Shown here in pieces: positions 1-7,578 of a stretch of DNA of 64,000 nucleotides. The position numbers and the translations under genes are program-made. The DNA comes from Nonlabens agnitus. Lineage in GTDB: Bacteria > Bacteroidota > Bacteroidia > Flavobacteriales > Flavobacteriaceae. The notes beneath the pieces are model-generated. The model was not told the origin of the DNA and did no database searches. It was given only the letters and a program-made list of their open reading frames with translations. Positions within the stretch are counted from its first letter, which is position 1. Each line of letters opens with the position of its first letter. The stretch lies in NCBI RefSeq assembly GCF_002994045.1, contig NZ_MQUC01000003.1:1836501-1900500 (forward strand), written 5' to 3'.

Positions 1-679
1 TCACACCACCTTGCGCCCAGAAACTGGTCACATGGTGACGCTCTTGAGCAAAGTCAAAGTAGGATCTGAAGGTGTTGTCAAAAAAGATCCCGTAAGACAT
101 CTTGTTGTGAAGCCCTAGGTAGAAAGGTACATTCTTATATAAAGGATCGGTTTGTTTTCCAAATGCGTATTGATCTGTACCCCAAAGTTCAAATCTCTTA
201 CCGCGCATATTATTGTCGGCTGGCTTGTCGCCTAGCCCATAATAACTCTCTGCAGGTTGCGCCTTCTTGGACATTTTGACAACCTCGCCACCATACTCAT
301 AGCTTTCTTCATAATGAAAGCCTAGTTCATCCTCACAAATGATTTTTCCATCAATGTCAAAGATGCGGCTGCGCAGATCGATTTTGGCAATCTGGCAAAT
401 GATCTTAGAAGTGGTAATTTCATAATAAGCCTCTTCTTCTGTGACTTTTAATTTGTTGTATCCTCTATTTCCATCGTCATCAATGGCATAGGAAAAATCT
501 TCTTCCATCTTGCCGCCTGTACCATATTTAAACCTCAGGACGCTGTCTCTCAAAACCTGTACTTGAAGGATGACACCGTTGTTAGAGTTGAAAATCAATG
601 TATCCACCACATGAGTGAAGCTGATAATCATCCCGGGAAAGACATTACCAGATTTATGTAATTCTGTATTTGTAATCAT
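1..679 (-). CDS. Alpha-glucosidase, GH31 family (N-terminal part; runs off window start)
   Basis: An open frame starts at ATG 679 on the minus strand and reads without a stop to base 1, giving about 226 residues of an N-terminal part. It contains SYYGLGDKPADN, RFELWGTDQYAF and YGIFFDNTFRS, which are typical of the beta-sandwich N-terminal domain of glycoside hydrolase family 31; the catalytic barrel lies outside the window. Family enzymes hydrolyse terminal alpha-glucosides. No signal peptide is visible (it starts MITNTELHKSG), so a cytoplasmic location is inferred. Its nearness to the glgE-maltokinase-glgB genes fits alpha-glucan metabolism. The family call is firm, the exact substrate is not. 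Confidence 0.85.
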   Translation of the reverse strand, partial: MITNTELHKSGNVFPGMIISFTHVVDTLIFNSNNGVILQVQVLRDSVLRFKYGTGGKMEEDFSYAIDDDGNRGYNKLKVTEEEAYYEITTSKIICQIAKIDLRSRIFDIDGKIICEDELGFHYEESYEYGGEVVKMSKKAQPAESYYGLGDKPADNNMRGKRFELWGTDQYAFGKQTDPLYKNVPFYLGLHNKMSYGIFFDNTFRSYFDFAQERHHVTSFWAQGGV

Positions 680-814
680 AAAATGATGTTGTTCAAATTT
701 CTTAAAGCACTAGTATGTACCGTACAAACGTGGGAAAGTATAAAAAAACCATTGGAATTTCACGCATAAATACGTTTAGTTACGCAACCGTTTTCTTCAA
801 GATGGAGAAGATAT

Positions 815-830
815 CGCTTTCGCGAAAGCG
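815..830. repeat. Interspersed 16-bp palindrome CGCTTTCGCGAAAGCG
   Basis: A perfect palindrome. Exact copies also lie at 6706, 16250, 18803, 45265, 47640, 51184, 58158 and 60577 (start positions). Near copies lie at 12634 (14-bp core) and 63967 (one base off). Copies occur both in genes and between genes. None is seen from 18819 to 45264. Confidence 0.95.
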
Positions 831-983
831 AAATTATTACAGTCCATATCATGTAAAAGTGAACTAGTGAAGAAATGGCGATCAGGACTTCCATTTTTTG
901 CCAATCCTGCATTTTTTCAAAGCTTGGAAAGAAAGATTCCTACTAAAAAAGAGCGCAAATTATAGCGTAGGTGTTTCATAAAA

Positions 984-1008
984 AAAGCCCGTTAATTAAA
1001 CGGGCTTT
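984..1008 (-). terminator. Rho-independent terminator
   Basis: A ten-base stem AAAGCCCGTT / AACGGGCTTT with a short AT loop and flanking A/T runs. It lies just after the stop of the DUF4136 lipoprotein gene on the minus strand. Confidence 0.8.
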
Positions 1009-1028
1009 CGTTCTATTTAGATTTCTAT

Positions 1029-1619
1029 CTATTTCAATAATGGGTATTCCTCAAAAATCGCGTTGACCAGACTGGTCATAGCAGCAGTGTCGCCACTGTT
1101 GTAGATACTGGTACTGCTTATTCCTTTCCACACCGTTTCACGTGACTCACGATCCACCAATTGAATGATCAATGTACCATCCTTATAATTATAGGTATCT
1201 GTATCGTACCCAACTACGGTTGGAAATGTGTTGTAACCATTGTAGTAGTAATTGTTGTAATAAGAATTGACTCTTAATCCTGGTCTATTATAGTATCCAT
1301 ATCGAGCATATACTGGATCTGTGGTTGTCTCTGTAGTTTCATCAACTTTAGTACTTACCAGTACCAACAAATCTGGTTTGGTTCTGTCTAATTCGTACCC
1401 AGCATCCATCATTCTATCGTTGATTTGCTGAATTACCAGTGTGTTCACATCATCATTCATAGCCATATCTGGCATCTCAATGGCAGAGTTAGGCAAATAG
1501 GAAAAGCTCTGATATTTTTTCAGGCTGTCGTCAGTGGGCTTGGTTGTATTAACCGCAGGACCACAGCTATAAATAAGAGCCACGGTAAGTATAAAAAATA
1601 AAGGTTTTAAAATTTTCAT
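1029..1619 (-). CDS. DUF4136-type lipoprotein
   Basis: The start at 1619 (MKILKPLFFILTV) is preferred over 1634 because it opens directly on a lipoprotein signal ending ALIYSC, with the lipidated Cys near residue 18. The mature part has the DUF4136 pattern: a Lys/Tyr-rich 'YQSFSYLP' start, a predicted helix with INDRMMDAGYELD, and a C-terminal strand pair around GTLIIQLVDRES and ETVWKG. A Tyr/Asn-rich insertion (NSYYNNYYYNGYN) sits in the middle. The family is of unknown function and probably faces the periplasm from a membrane anchor. The gene looks monocistronic, with a terminator directly downstream. Confidence 0.8.
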   Translation of the reverse strand: MKILKPLFFILTVALIYSCGPAVNTTKPTDDSLKKYQSFSYLPNSAIEMPDMAMNDDVNTLVIQQINDRMMDAGYELDRTKPDLLVLVSTKVDETTETTTDPVYARYGYYNRPGLRVNSYYNNYYYNGYNTFPTVVGYDTDTYNYKDGTLIIQLVDRESRETVWKGISSTSIYNSGDTAAMTSLVNAIFEEYPLLK

Positions 1620-1868
1620 AGTTTTTATTTTCAAGATACGACTGCACTGCAGCGACTTGTCCTACAAAAAGCCTAATTGATCTTATATTAACAACTCTCT
1701 CTATCACAGAATAAATTCCTCACCTGCCTGTTTCATTTTCTGTTTCAAATGTCAGATTGCTTTATAAAATCCAAATTGTTAAGAGTCTCTTTATTAACAA
1801 GCATATAGGAACCCAAGCCTGAAACTTAAATTAAGTTTGAACTCCTTAATTAATTTAAAACCCTAAAA

Positions 1869-2651
1869 ATGAAGAAACTAATTTATTCCCTGATGTTGGT
1901 TGCGATGACAACGACATTATTTTCTTGTAGCGACGACAATGACAGCACACAACCAGCTAGAGTTAACATTAAACTTGTGGATGCGCCTGGTGATTATGAT
2001 AACGTCTTTATAGATGTAGAGGCCGTTGCCATCAAATTTAACGGCGATGCAGATGATGAAGAATTGGTGCTTGATATGGATAATACCGGTATCTATGACC
2101 TTCTCGAATTGACAGGTGGAAATAACGTCGTGCTAGCAGATGACGAAATCCCAGCTGGAAGAATCAACCAAATCAGGTTGATCCTAGGAGACGACAACTC
2201 TGTTGTTGTTGACGGTCAAGAATTCCCATTATCAACGCCTAGCGCCCAACAATCTGGTTTGAAGCTTAATGTGAATCAAGAATTGGAAGGCGGTATTCTT
2301 TATGAATTCATTCTAGACTTTGACGCAGATAAATCCATCGTACGTCAAGGTAATGGTGGCTATTCTTTAAAACCCGTAATAAGAACTGAATTAGCGGCCT
2401 TGTCTGGAGCGATCATAGGTGATGTGGAACCAACAACCTTTCAGGTTGAAGTAACAGCCAGCAATGGAGTCAACGAGATAAGCACATTTACTGACGTGAA
2501 TGGACTGTATAGACTTAATGGTGTACCTAACGGGACTTACACCGTTACCATTGAAGCAGATCCAGCAGCCGAGTTACAAACCGTTGTGATCAATGATGTT
2601 GTCGTTGTGAATGGCGAGGTTACCGCCCTAGGCACTACTAACTTGAATTAA
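1869..2651 (+). CDS. DUF4382 lipoprotein with C-terminal carboxypeptidase-regulatory-like domain
   Basis: The protein has 260 residues. The N-terminus MKKLIYSLMLVAMTTTLFSC is a lipoprotein signal, followed by an Asp-rich linker typical of Bacteroidota surface lipoproteins. Residues about 30-170 read as DUF4382 (VNIKLVDAPGDYDNVFIDVE, IPAGRINQIRLIL). The last about 80 residues (LSGAIIGDV...TDVNGLYRLNGVPNGTYTV) form a small beta-sandwich like carboxypeptidase regulatory or CNA-B repeats. The function is unknown; a cell-surface binding or structural role is inferred. It is followed by a hairpin shared with the convergent DUF336 gene. Confidence 0.8.
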   Translation: MKKLIYSLMLVAMTTTLFSCSDDNDSTQPARVNIKLVDAPGDYDNVFIDVEAVAIKFNGDADDEELVLDMDNTGIYDLLELTGGNNVVLADDEIPAGRINQIRLILGDDNSVVVDGQEFPLSTPSAQQSGLKLNVNQELEGGILYEFILDFDADKSIVRQGNGGYSLKPVIRTELAALSGAIIGDVEPTTFQVEVTASNGVNEISTFTDVNGLYRLNGVPNGTYTVTIEADPAAELQTVVINDVVVVNGEVTALGTTNLN

Positions 2652-2708
2652 TCACATTCAAACACACAAACATTGAGATTGGAAATTTTCAATTGAGGTT
2701 TGAATAAA

Positions 2709-2740
2709 AAAAAGGTCCACTTGAACAAGTGGACCTTTTT
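2709..2740. terminator. Bidirectional terminator
   Basis: A stem AAAAAGGTCCACTTG / CAAGTGGACCTTTTT with an AA loop. It sits between two convergent genes, ending 2651 (+) and 2759 (-), and has the A/T tracts needed to serve both. Confidence 0.9.
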
Positions 2741-2758
2741 GCATTTATAGTGTTTTCA

Positions 2759-3157
2759 CTAGATGGCTGCTGCTCCAGCTGCTGCCACCTCGTGGTCATT
2801 TTCTACAGTACTGCCGCTCACACCTATGGCTCCTATGATGTCTCCATCCTTATTTATAACAGGTAGTCCACCTGGAAAACTGATCAGACCTCCATTAGAG
2901 TGCTCGATTCCAAAAAGAGATTCACCTGGTTGTGATATTTTGCCTATCTCACCGGTCGGCATGTCAAAAAATCGAGCAGTTTTGGCCTTTTTGAGAGCAA
3001 TGTCAGCACTTCCCAGCCATGCACCATCCATACGGACAAACGCGACTTGATTTGCACCAGCGTCTACGACACTGATGTTCATTTTTGTGTTGATTTCTTT
3101 TGCTTTGGCCATCGCTTTTTCAATGATCGCTTGGGCTTGTTTAAGTGTAATATTCAT
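2759..3157 (-). CDS. Heme-binding-type DUF336 protein (GlcG/HbpS family)
   Basis: The protein has 132 residues, the usual length for a single-domain GlcG/HbpS (DUF336) protein. It shows the family pattern: an N-terminal helix of alternating Ala ([15 protein letters not shown]), a [17 protein letters not shown] strand, FPGGLPVIN and GAIGVSG. The C-terminus is Ala-rich (AAAGAAAI). Family members bind heme or act as small sensor or accessory proteins; the role here is unknown. There is no signal peptide, so it is probably cytoplasmic. It is convergent with the DUF4382 gene and appears monocistronic. Confidence 0.85.
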   Translation of the reverse strand: MNITLKQAQAIIEKAMAKAKEINTKMNISVVDAGANQVAFVRMDGAWLGSADIALKKAKTARFFDMPTGEIGKISQPGESLFGIEHSNGGLISFPGGLPVINKDGDIIGAIGVSGSTVENDHEVAAAGAAAI

Positions 3158-3243
3158 GTTTAATTATTTGAACATTAAACTAATAGGTTTTCCATCTTAA
3201 AAAGTATGATTGTGTGAAGTTTAACGGGAAATCCAATTAATTG

Positions 3244-3525
3244 CTACTTACTGTGATATTTTCCATTGTGAAATTTAAGTATAGCAACATCATTCTTGGA
3301 AATACCCGTAATCTCTTCTTCTCCATCAATCATTTTACTTTTTAAAACCACCTCTTGAATTCTAAGATCTGAATGGTGTTGTGTTAGGTTCACTGGGATA
3401 ATAAGTCTTTTTAATTCTTTGTAAGATCCATTTAATCCGCCATCGTTTTCTCCAATGATCTCATGAATGACAAAGTCTTCGAGTGTTGTTTTTATTTCAT
3501 TGCCAACTCGCTCAAATGCATACAA
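3244..3525 (-). CDS. Hypothetical protein, likely the detached C-terminal part of the upstream gene
   Basis: A 93-residue frame whose only start is a TTG. The same frame stays open upstream to a stop at 3580-3582 and reads IEYYGSSRVNPHSSKNL before the TTG, with no ATG. The preceding gene on the same strand (3570-3983) ends right there in another frame. The simplest reading is one protein of about 245 residues split by an indel near 3571-3585. I recognise no domain. The C-terminal part contains LKRLIIPVNLTQHHSDLR and DVAILKFHNGKYHSK. It may not be made as an independent protein. Confidence 0.5.
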   Translation of the reverse strand: MYAFERVGNEIKTTLEDFVIHEIIGENDGGLNGSYKELKRLIIPVNLTQHHSDLRIQEVVLKSKMIDGEEEITGISKNDVAILKFHNGKYHSK

Positions 3526-3569
3526 GTTTTTTGAAGAGTGTGGATTGACACGACTGCTACCATAATATT

Positions 3570-3983
3570 CTATGATACACTAAGGGAATCGAATCGATCA
3601 GATACCATTATTGAATTGTAATCAACCTCGGCATTATACAATCTAGTGGCATCACTTGTCAAAAAGATTTGTTTTTGTAATTGCGACAGAATAAGTCCAG
3701 TCGAGTTTTGGACTATTACCAGGTCAAATTTGTAATCAATGAATTCTTCGCTTTGCTCTACAATCTCAGGAATTAGAATTGCTGACTCTTTTTCGGAAAT
3801 CATTTTAATGACAAGAAGATCTTCGGCAATATTAGATTTGCTCAGACTCAATTCCTTCAAAACCAATTCCACCAAATCTTCCCTACTGTCTTGAGCTATA
3901 GATAAAAAGGACAGAAATAAAACAACTATTATCAATACATATCTAAACCTGCCAATTTTAAACCCCATAAACCAAAACCCCAA
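3570..3983 (-). CDS. Hypothetical exported protein (N-terminal part, probably frameshifted)
   Basis: The 137-residue frame starts inside the last codons of glgB, overlapping it by 26 bp. A start at 3968 (MGFKIGRF) is equally possible. A hydrophobic segment YVLIIVVLFLSFLSIAQ looks like a signal peptide with cleavage after IAQ. The rest is acidic and helical, followed by a strand region (YKFDLVIVQNSTGLILSQL), with no family I recognise. It stops abruptly (DSLSVS) where another frame continues coherently, so the gene is probably interrupted. Its position suggests cotranscription with glgB, but no functional link can be claimed. Confidence 0.55.
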   Translation of the reverse strand: MGFWFMGFKIGRFRYVLIIVVLFLSFLSIAQDSREDLVELVLKELSLSKSNIAEDLLVIKMISEKESAILIPEIVEQSEEFIDYKFDLVIVQNSTGLILSQLQKQIFLTSDATRLYNAEVDYNSIMVSDRFDSLSVS

Positions 3984-5856
3984 GTGGCGGCAAGTTCAAC
4001 TCGACACTTTGATCGCGATATTGCCAGTTCTCCTTTTGAGCCGTAAAGGACTTTTTTATCTTGTAGTCAGATCCGCCGTACTTTGAATCGTCGCTGTTAA
4101 ATAGCAGTTTGTATTTACCTATTGCTGGCAAACCTACTCTATAATTTTCTCTAGGTACAGGTGTCATATTACAAACGACAACAATCTGAGAATCATTTCC
4201 CTTGCGCACATAGCTTATGACGCTGTTGTTTGCATCTTCATGGGAAATCCATTCAAATCCAGCGGCATCAAATTGCTTCTCGTGCAAAGCCGGTTGTTTT
4301 TTATACAACTTGTTCAAATCAGTAATCACATTCATAATTCCCTGATGATCTGCAAACTGTGTGAGATGCCAGTCCAGACTGCCATTGAATTTCCATTCAT
4401 CATGCTGGCCAAATTCTGATCCCATCATCAATAAATTACCGCCAGGATGCGTGAACATATAACCATAAAGCAATCGCAGGTTGGCAAACTTTTGCCATTT
4501 GTCGCCGGGCATTCTACCTATGATAGAGCTCTTACCATAAACCACCTCGTCATGCGATAGCGGTAGCATAAAATTTTCGGTAAACGCATAAGTCATCGAG
4601 AACGTCAAATCATTTTGATGGTGACGTCTATAAATAGGTTCCTTTTTAAAGTATTCCAAAGTATCGTGCATCCATCCCATCATCCATTTCATCCCAAAAC
4701 CAAGACCACCTATAGAAGTAGGTTTACTCACCATCGGGAAGCTGGTGCTCTCCTCGGCAATGGTTTGTGTATCTGGATAATTGAGGTAAACAGCCTCGTT
4801 CATTTCTCTTAAAAATGCCATGGCTTCCAAGTTTTCCCTACCGCCAAAAACATTAGGTTCCCACTCGCCATCTTCTCTGGAATAATCCAAAAACAACATG
4901 CTAGCCACGGCATCAACCCGCAAGCCGTCAATGTGGTATTGATCCATCCAGAACAGTGCATTTGAAATCAAGAAACTTTTGACCTCGTTGCGACCATAAT
5001 TAAATATCAAGGATTTCCAGTCCGGATGATAACCACGTCTGCGATCTGGATGCTCATATAAAGCGGTGCCGTCAAAAAATCCCAGTCCATGGGCATCTTC
5101 TGGAAAATGGGATGGTACCCAATCCAGGATGACTCCTATTCCAGCCTTATGCATCGCATCAACCAATTGCGCAAACTCTTCCGGATAACCAAATCTTGCT
5201 GTAGGCGCAAAATATCCCGTCAATTGGTAGCCCCATGAAGGATCATAGGGATATTCCATGATGGGCATGAACTCTACGTGGGTGAATTGTAACGCTTTCG
5301 CGTAAGCGACCAACTCATCTGCCAGTTCTAGATAACTCAAACTGCGATCCTCCTCAATCTTGCGTTTCCAACTGCCCAGATGTACCTCATAAACAGAATA
5401 GGGCGCATCAAGTGCGTTGTTTTTTGCCCTCGCTTTCATCCATTTTGCATCGCTCCACTTGGGATCATACTGCCATACGACGCTGGCCGTTTTGGGCGGA
5501 TGCTCACAGCGACGTGCATATGGATCTGCTTTTTCTGTCTTGATATCGTTGTGTGACGAGTGGATTTTGTATTTGTAGGTGACGCCTTGCTCCACTCCAG
5601 GAATAAATCCTTCCCATATACCGCTGCTGTCCCAACGTACCTGCAACTGGTGCTCACCTTCTACCCAAAAATTAAAATCTCCTATGACGCTCACAGCCTT
5701 AGCGCTTGGTGCCCAGACCGCAAAATAGGTTCCTTTGATGCCATCTTTTTCAAGAATGTGCGAGCCGAATTTTTCGTAAAGCCTGTAATGCTTTCCAGAT
5801 TTGAAAAGATTAATGTCAAAATCTGTAAATAGCGAGTGCGTGATTACCTGGCTCAT
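3958..5856 (-). CDS. glgB: 1,4-alpha-glucan branching enzyme
   Basis: This 632-residue GH13 enzyme makes alpha-1,6 branches in glycogen. After an N-terminal CBM48 module (GIKGTYFAVWAPSAKAVSVI) comes the barrel: YEVHLGSWKR, a catalytic Asp in DGLRVDAVASMLF, the acid in IAEESTSFP, and LPLSHDEVVYGKSS, all diagnostic of GlgB. The C-terminal all-beta domain ends LPPLGVLVYGV. The length is normal for the short form lacking the extra N1 module. Its ATG overlaps the stop of the maltokinase gene (ATGA, 5853-5856), which indicates translational coupling. With GlgE and maltokinase it forms the maltose-1-phosphate route to branched alpha-glucan. Confidence 0.96.
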   Translation of the reverse strand: MSQVITHSLFTDFDINLFKSGKHYRLYEKFGSHILEKDGIKGTYFAVWAPSAKAVSVIGDFNFWVEGEHQLQVRWDSSGIWEGFIPGVEQGVTYKYKIHSSHNDIKTEKADPYARRCEHPPKTASVVWQYDPKWSDAKWMKARAKNNALDAPYSVYEVHLGSWKRKIEEDRSLSYLELADELVAYAKALQFTHVEFMPIMEYPYDPSWGYQLTGYFAPTARFGYPEEFAQLVDAMHKAGIGVILDWVPSHFPEDAHGLGFFDGTALYEHPDRRRGYHPDWKSLIFNYGRNEVKSFLISNALFWMDQYHIDGLRVDAVASMLFLDYSREDGEWEPNVFGGRENLEAMAFLREMNEAVYLNYPDTQTIAEESTSFPMVSKPTSIGGLGFGMKWMMGWMHDTLEYFKKEPIYRRHHQNDLTFSMTYAFTENFMLPLSHDEVVYGKSSIIGRMPGDKWQKFANLRLLYGYMFTHPGGNLLMMGSEFGQHDEWKFNGSLDWHLTQFADHQGIMNVITDLNKLYKKQPALHEKQFDAAGFEWISHEDANNSVISYVRKGNDSQIVVVCNMTPVPRENYRVGLPAIGKYKLLFNSDDSKYGGSDYKIKKSFTAQKENWQYRDQSVELNLPPLGVLVYGV

Positions 5857-7475
5857 ACTTTTTCTTGTTTATGGTTCATGATACTGTGGATGCCTCGCAA
5901 TGGAATGATGGCCCAGCTAGGTCTAGAATTGAACTCATAGCCCAATTCATAAATGGCCTTTTCCAGCAGGCAAAACTGTAGTAAAAAATTGACTTCCTTG
6001 CGGTAGCCTATGTTCAAGTTATTATTGTGCACGTGATGCAAATACGTATCCATAAAAATGGAAATCAAATACTTATACAATAATTCACCTGCCTCGTAAA
6101 GGTCGTCTCTTGAAATTCCCGTGGTTTCTCCGTGATCGAAAATCGTGGAATAGATCGCGTAATGAAAACTGCGAAACATCCCAGCAAGATCCTTTTGTGG
6201 CATTTGCTTGACCTTGCGGTCTCGTATGGTACTTTCTGGTTCACCCTCAAAATCCAAAAGATAAAAGTCCTCGCCGTCCACCAGTACCTGGCCTAGATGG
6301 TAATCGCCATGGATACGTATGCGTTCACCTTTCATGTGGTGCCAGTCAAATTGTATAAAACGGTTGCGTATCTCATTTTTACGCTCGAGTAATTCCTGTG
6401 CTAGATCCAGCGCTTCTCCACTCAATTTATGCAGGTTATTTTCCACCGTGTTGAGCCTATTCTGGAACATGTACAACAATCGGTTTTTAAGCCAGACGTT
6501 GTAGTCGCCGTTATACTTATCTGCCGTGAATTTTAGATCGTTGCGCTCGCCGCCCATAGCCACGTGAAATTGTGCAGTGCGCAGTGCCAGGGTTCTGATT
6601 CTTTTCAAAAGGTCCAGTCCAGTCCAGTCGACCATCTCGTGTGGCACCTCTTGTAATTTTAATCTGGTAAATAGCTTGACGTCTGGTAAGGATTTGATGT
6701 CAATCCGCTTTCGCGAAAGCGTATTAAACACAACCTTCAACTCTTCCAACATCCATTCCCAACCATCACCATCATTGTCCACTAATTTTTGCATCAATGC
6801 CAGTGTGATATCGTGCTTTTTGACAATATTGAGGTTAATGGAACCTGTATACGTAGGCGAACGGTCAAACGAAGTTTGCTCTGTAAGGTAGCGCGATATT
6901 TGATAGTCTGGATTGGTACTACTATAAATCCTACGGAAAAACTTAATGATGTGTTTATCATTAAAGATGATACTGGTATTGGATTGCTCTGCGCCTAGAA
7001 AGCGGCTGGAAACGTATTGCGTTTCATCCAGTTCTTCTCCAGCATGGAAAGTGATCGTACCCAATCCTTCTACCGGTTGGGATTCAATGATTTTTTCAAA
7101 AAGTACCTTTCTAAAACTATCCAGATATAGCGCATCTACTAAATAACCATCCTGATCGCCCAGCTTGATGGGCGCGATCAAACCTTCTATTGCGGCAGAT
7201 TTATCCACTACAAAACCTAAGGGCAAAAAGTAATGCTGATAAAAAGCCTCTTTAAAATTGACTTCCAGCAATAAGCCGTAAAAGTGATCGCCCTTGTGAG
7301 CAATGGTAAAAAACTCACTAATCTCAAGATATTTGAGCGTGCTGCTCTTGCCACCATACCAGCGTTGCTGTACCACATAGCTCTCTAAAATATCATGAGT
7401 CAACTGCTTTTTAAAGGCAGCATCGTCTAGAAGTTGTTCCCAGGGTTTTGGGTTTGTGAGCTTGGTTTTGGACAC
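5853..7475 (-). CDS. mak: Maltokinase (Mak/Pep2 type)
   Basis: This 540-residue protein has an aminoglycoside-phosphotransferase-like fold. It carries the cap motif VVQQRWYGGKS near the N-terminus, the catalytic-loop motif IRIHGDYHLGQVLV, and the metal-binding LLDFEGEPESTIRDRK, all characteristic of maltokinases. It would phosphorylate maltose with ATP to maltose-1-phosphate, the substrate of GlgE. In many bacteria it is fused to or beside trehalose synthase (TreS). Here it stands alone and no TreS is seen in the window. A copy of the 16-bp palindrome lies inside the coding sequence at 6706-6721. It lies between glgE and glgB in one operon. Confidence 0.9.
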   Translation of the reverse strand: MSKTKLTNPKPWEQLLDDAAFKKQLTHDILESYVVQQRWYGGKSSTLKYLEISEFFTIAHKGDHFYGLLLEVNFKEAFYQHYFLPLGFVVDKSAAIEGLIAPIKLGDQDGYLVDALYLDSFRKVLFEKIIESQPVEGLGTITFHAGEELDETQYVSSRFLGAEQSNTSIIFNDKHIIKFFRRIYSSTNPDYQISRYLTEQTSFDRSPTYTGSINLNIVKKHDITLALMQKLVDNDGDGWEWMLEELKVVFNTLSRKRIDIKSLPDVKLFTRLKLQEVPHEMVDWTGLDLLKRIRTLALRTAQFHVAMGGERNDLKFTADKYNGDYNVWLKNRLLYMFQNRLNTVENNLHKLSGEALDLAQELLERKNEIRNRFIQFDWHHMKGERIRIHGDYHLGQVLVDGEDFYLLDFEGEPESTIRDRKVKQMPQKDLAGMFRSFHYAIYSTIFDHGETTGISRDDLYEAGELLYKYLISIFMDTYLHHVHNNNLNIGYRKEVNFLLQFCLLEKAIYELGYEFNSRPSWAIIPLRGIHSIMNHKQEKV

Positions 7476-7578
7476 TTATTATCAATAAATTGAGTAGATC
7501 TCAAAAATATAAGAATCTTCTTGAGAATTTGATTTGATTACCCTATAAATATAGAAAGATTATGAGGTAATCAAACAC

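Larger units (their letters stand above)
680..1028. other. Intergenic region with palindrome and terminator
   Basis: This gap lies between the GH31 start codon and the end of the next gene. It holds one exact 16-bp palindrome at 815-830 and a terminator hairpin at 984-1008. I see no other gene or RNA in it. Confidence 0.6.
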
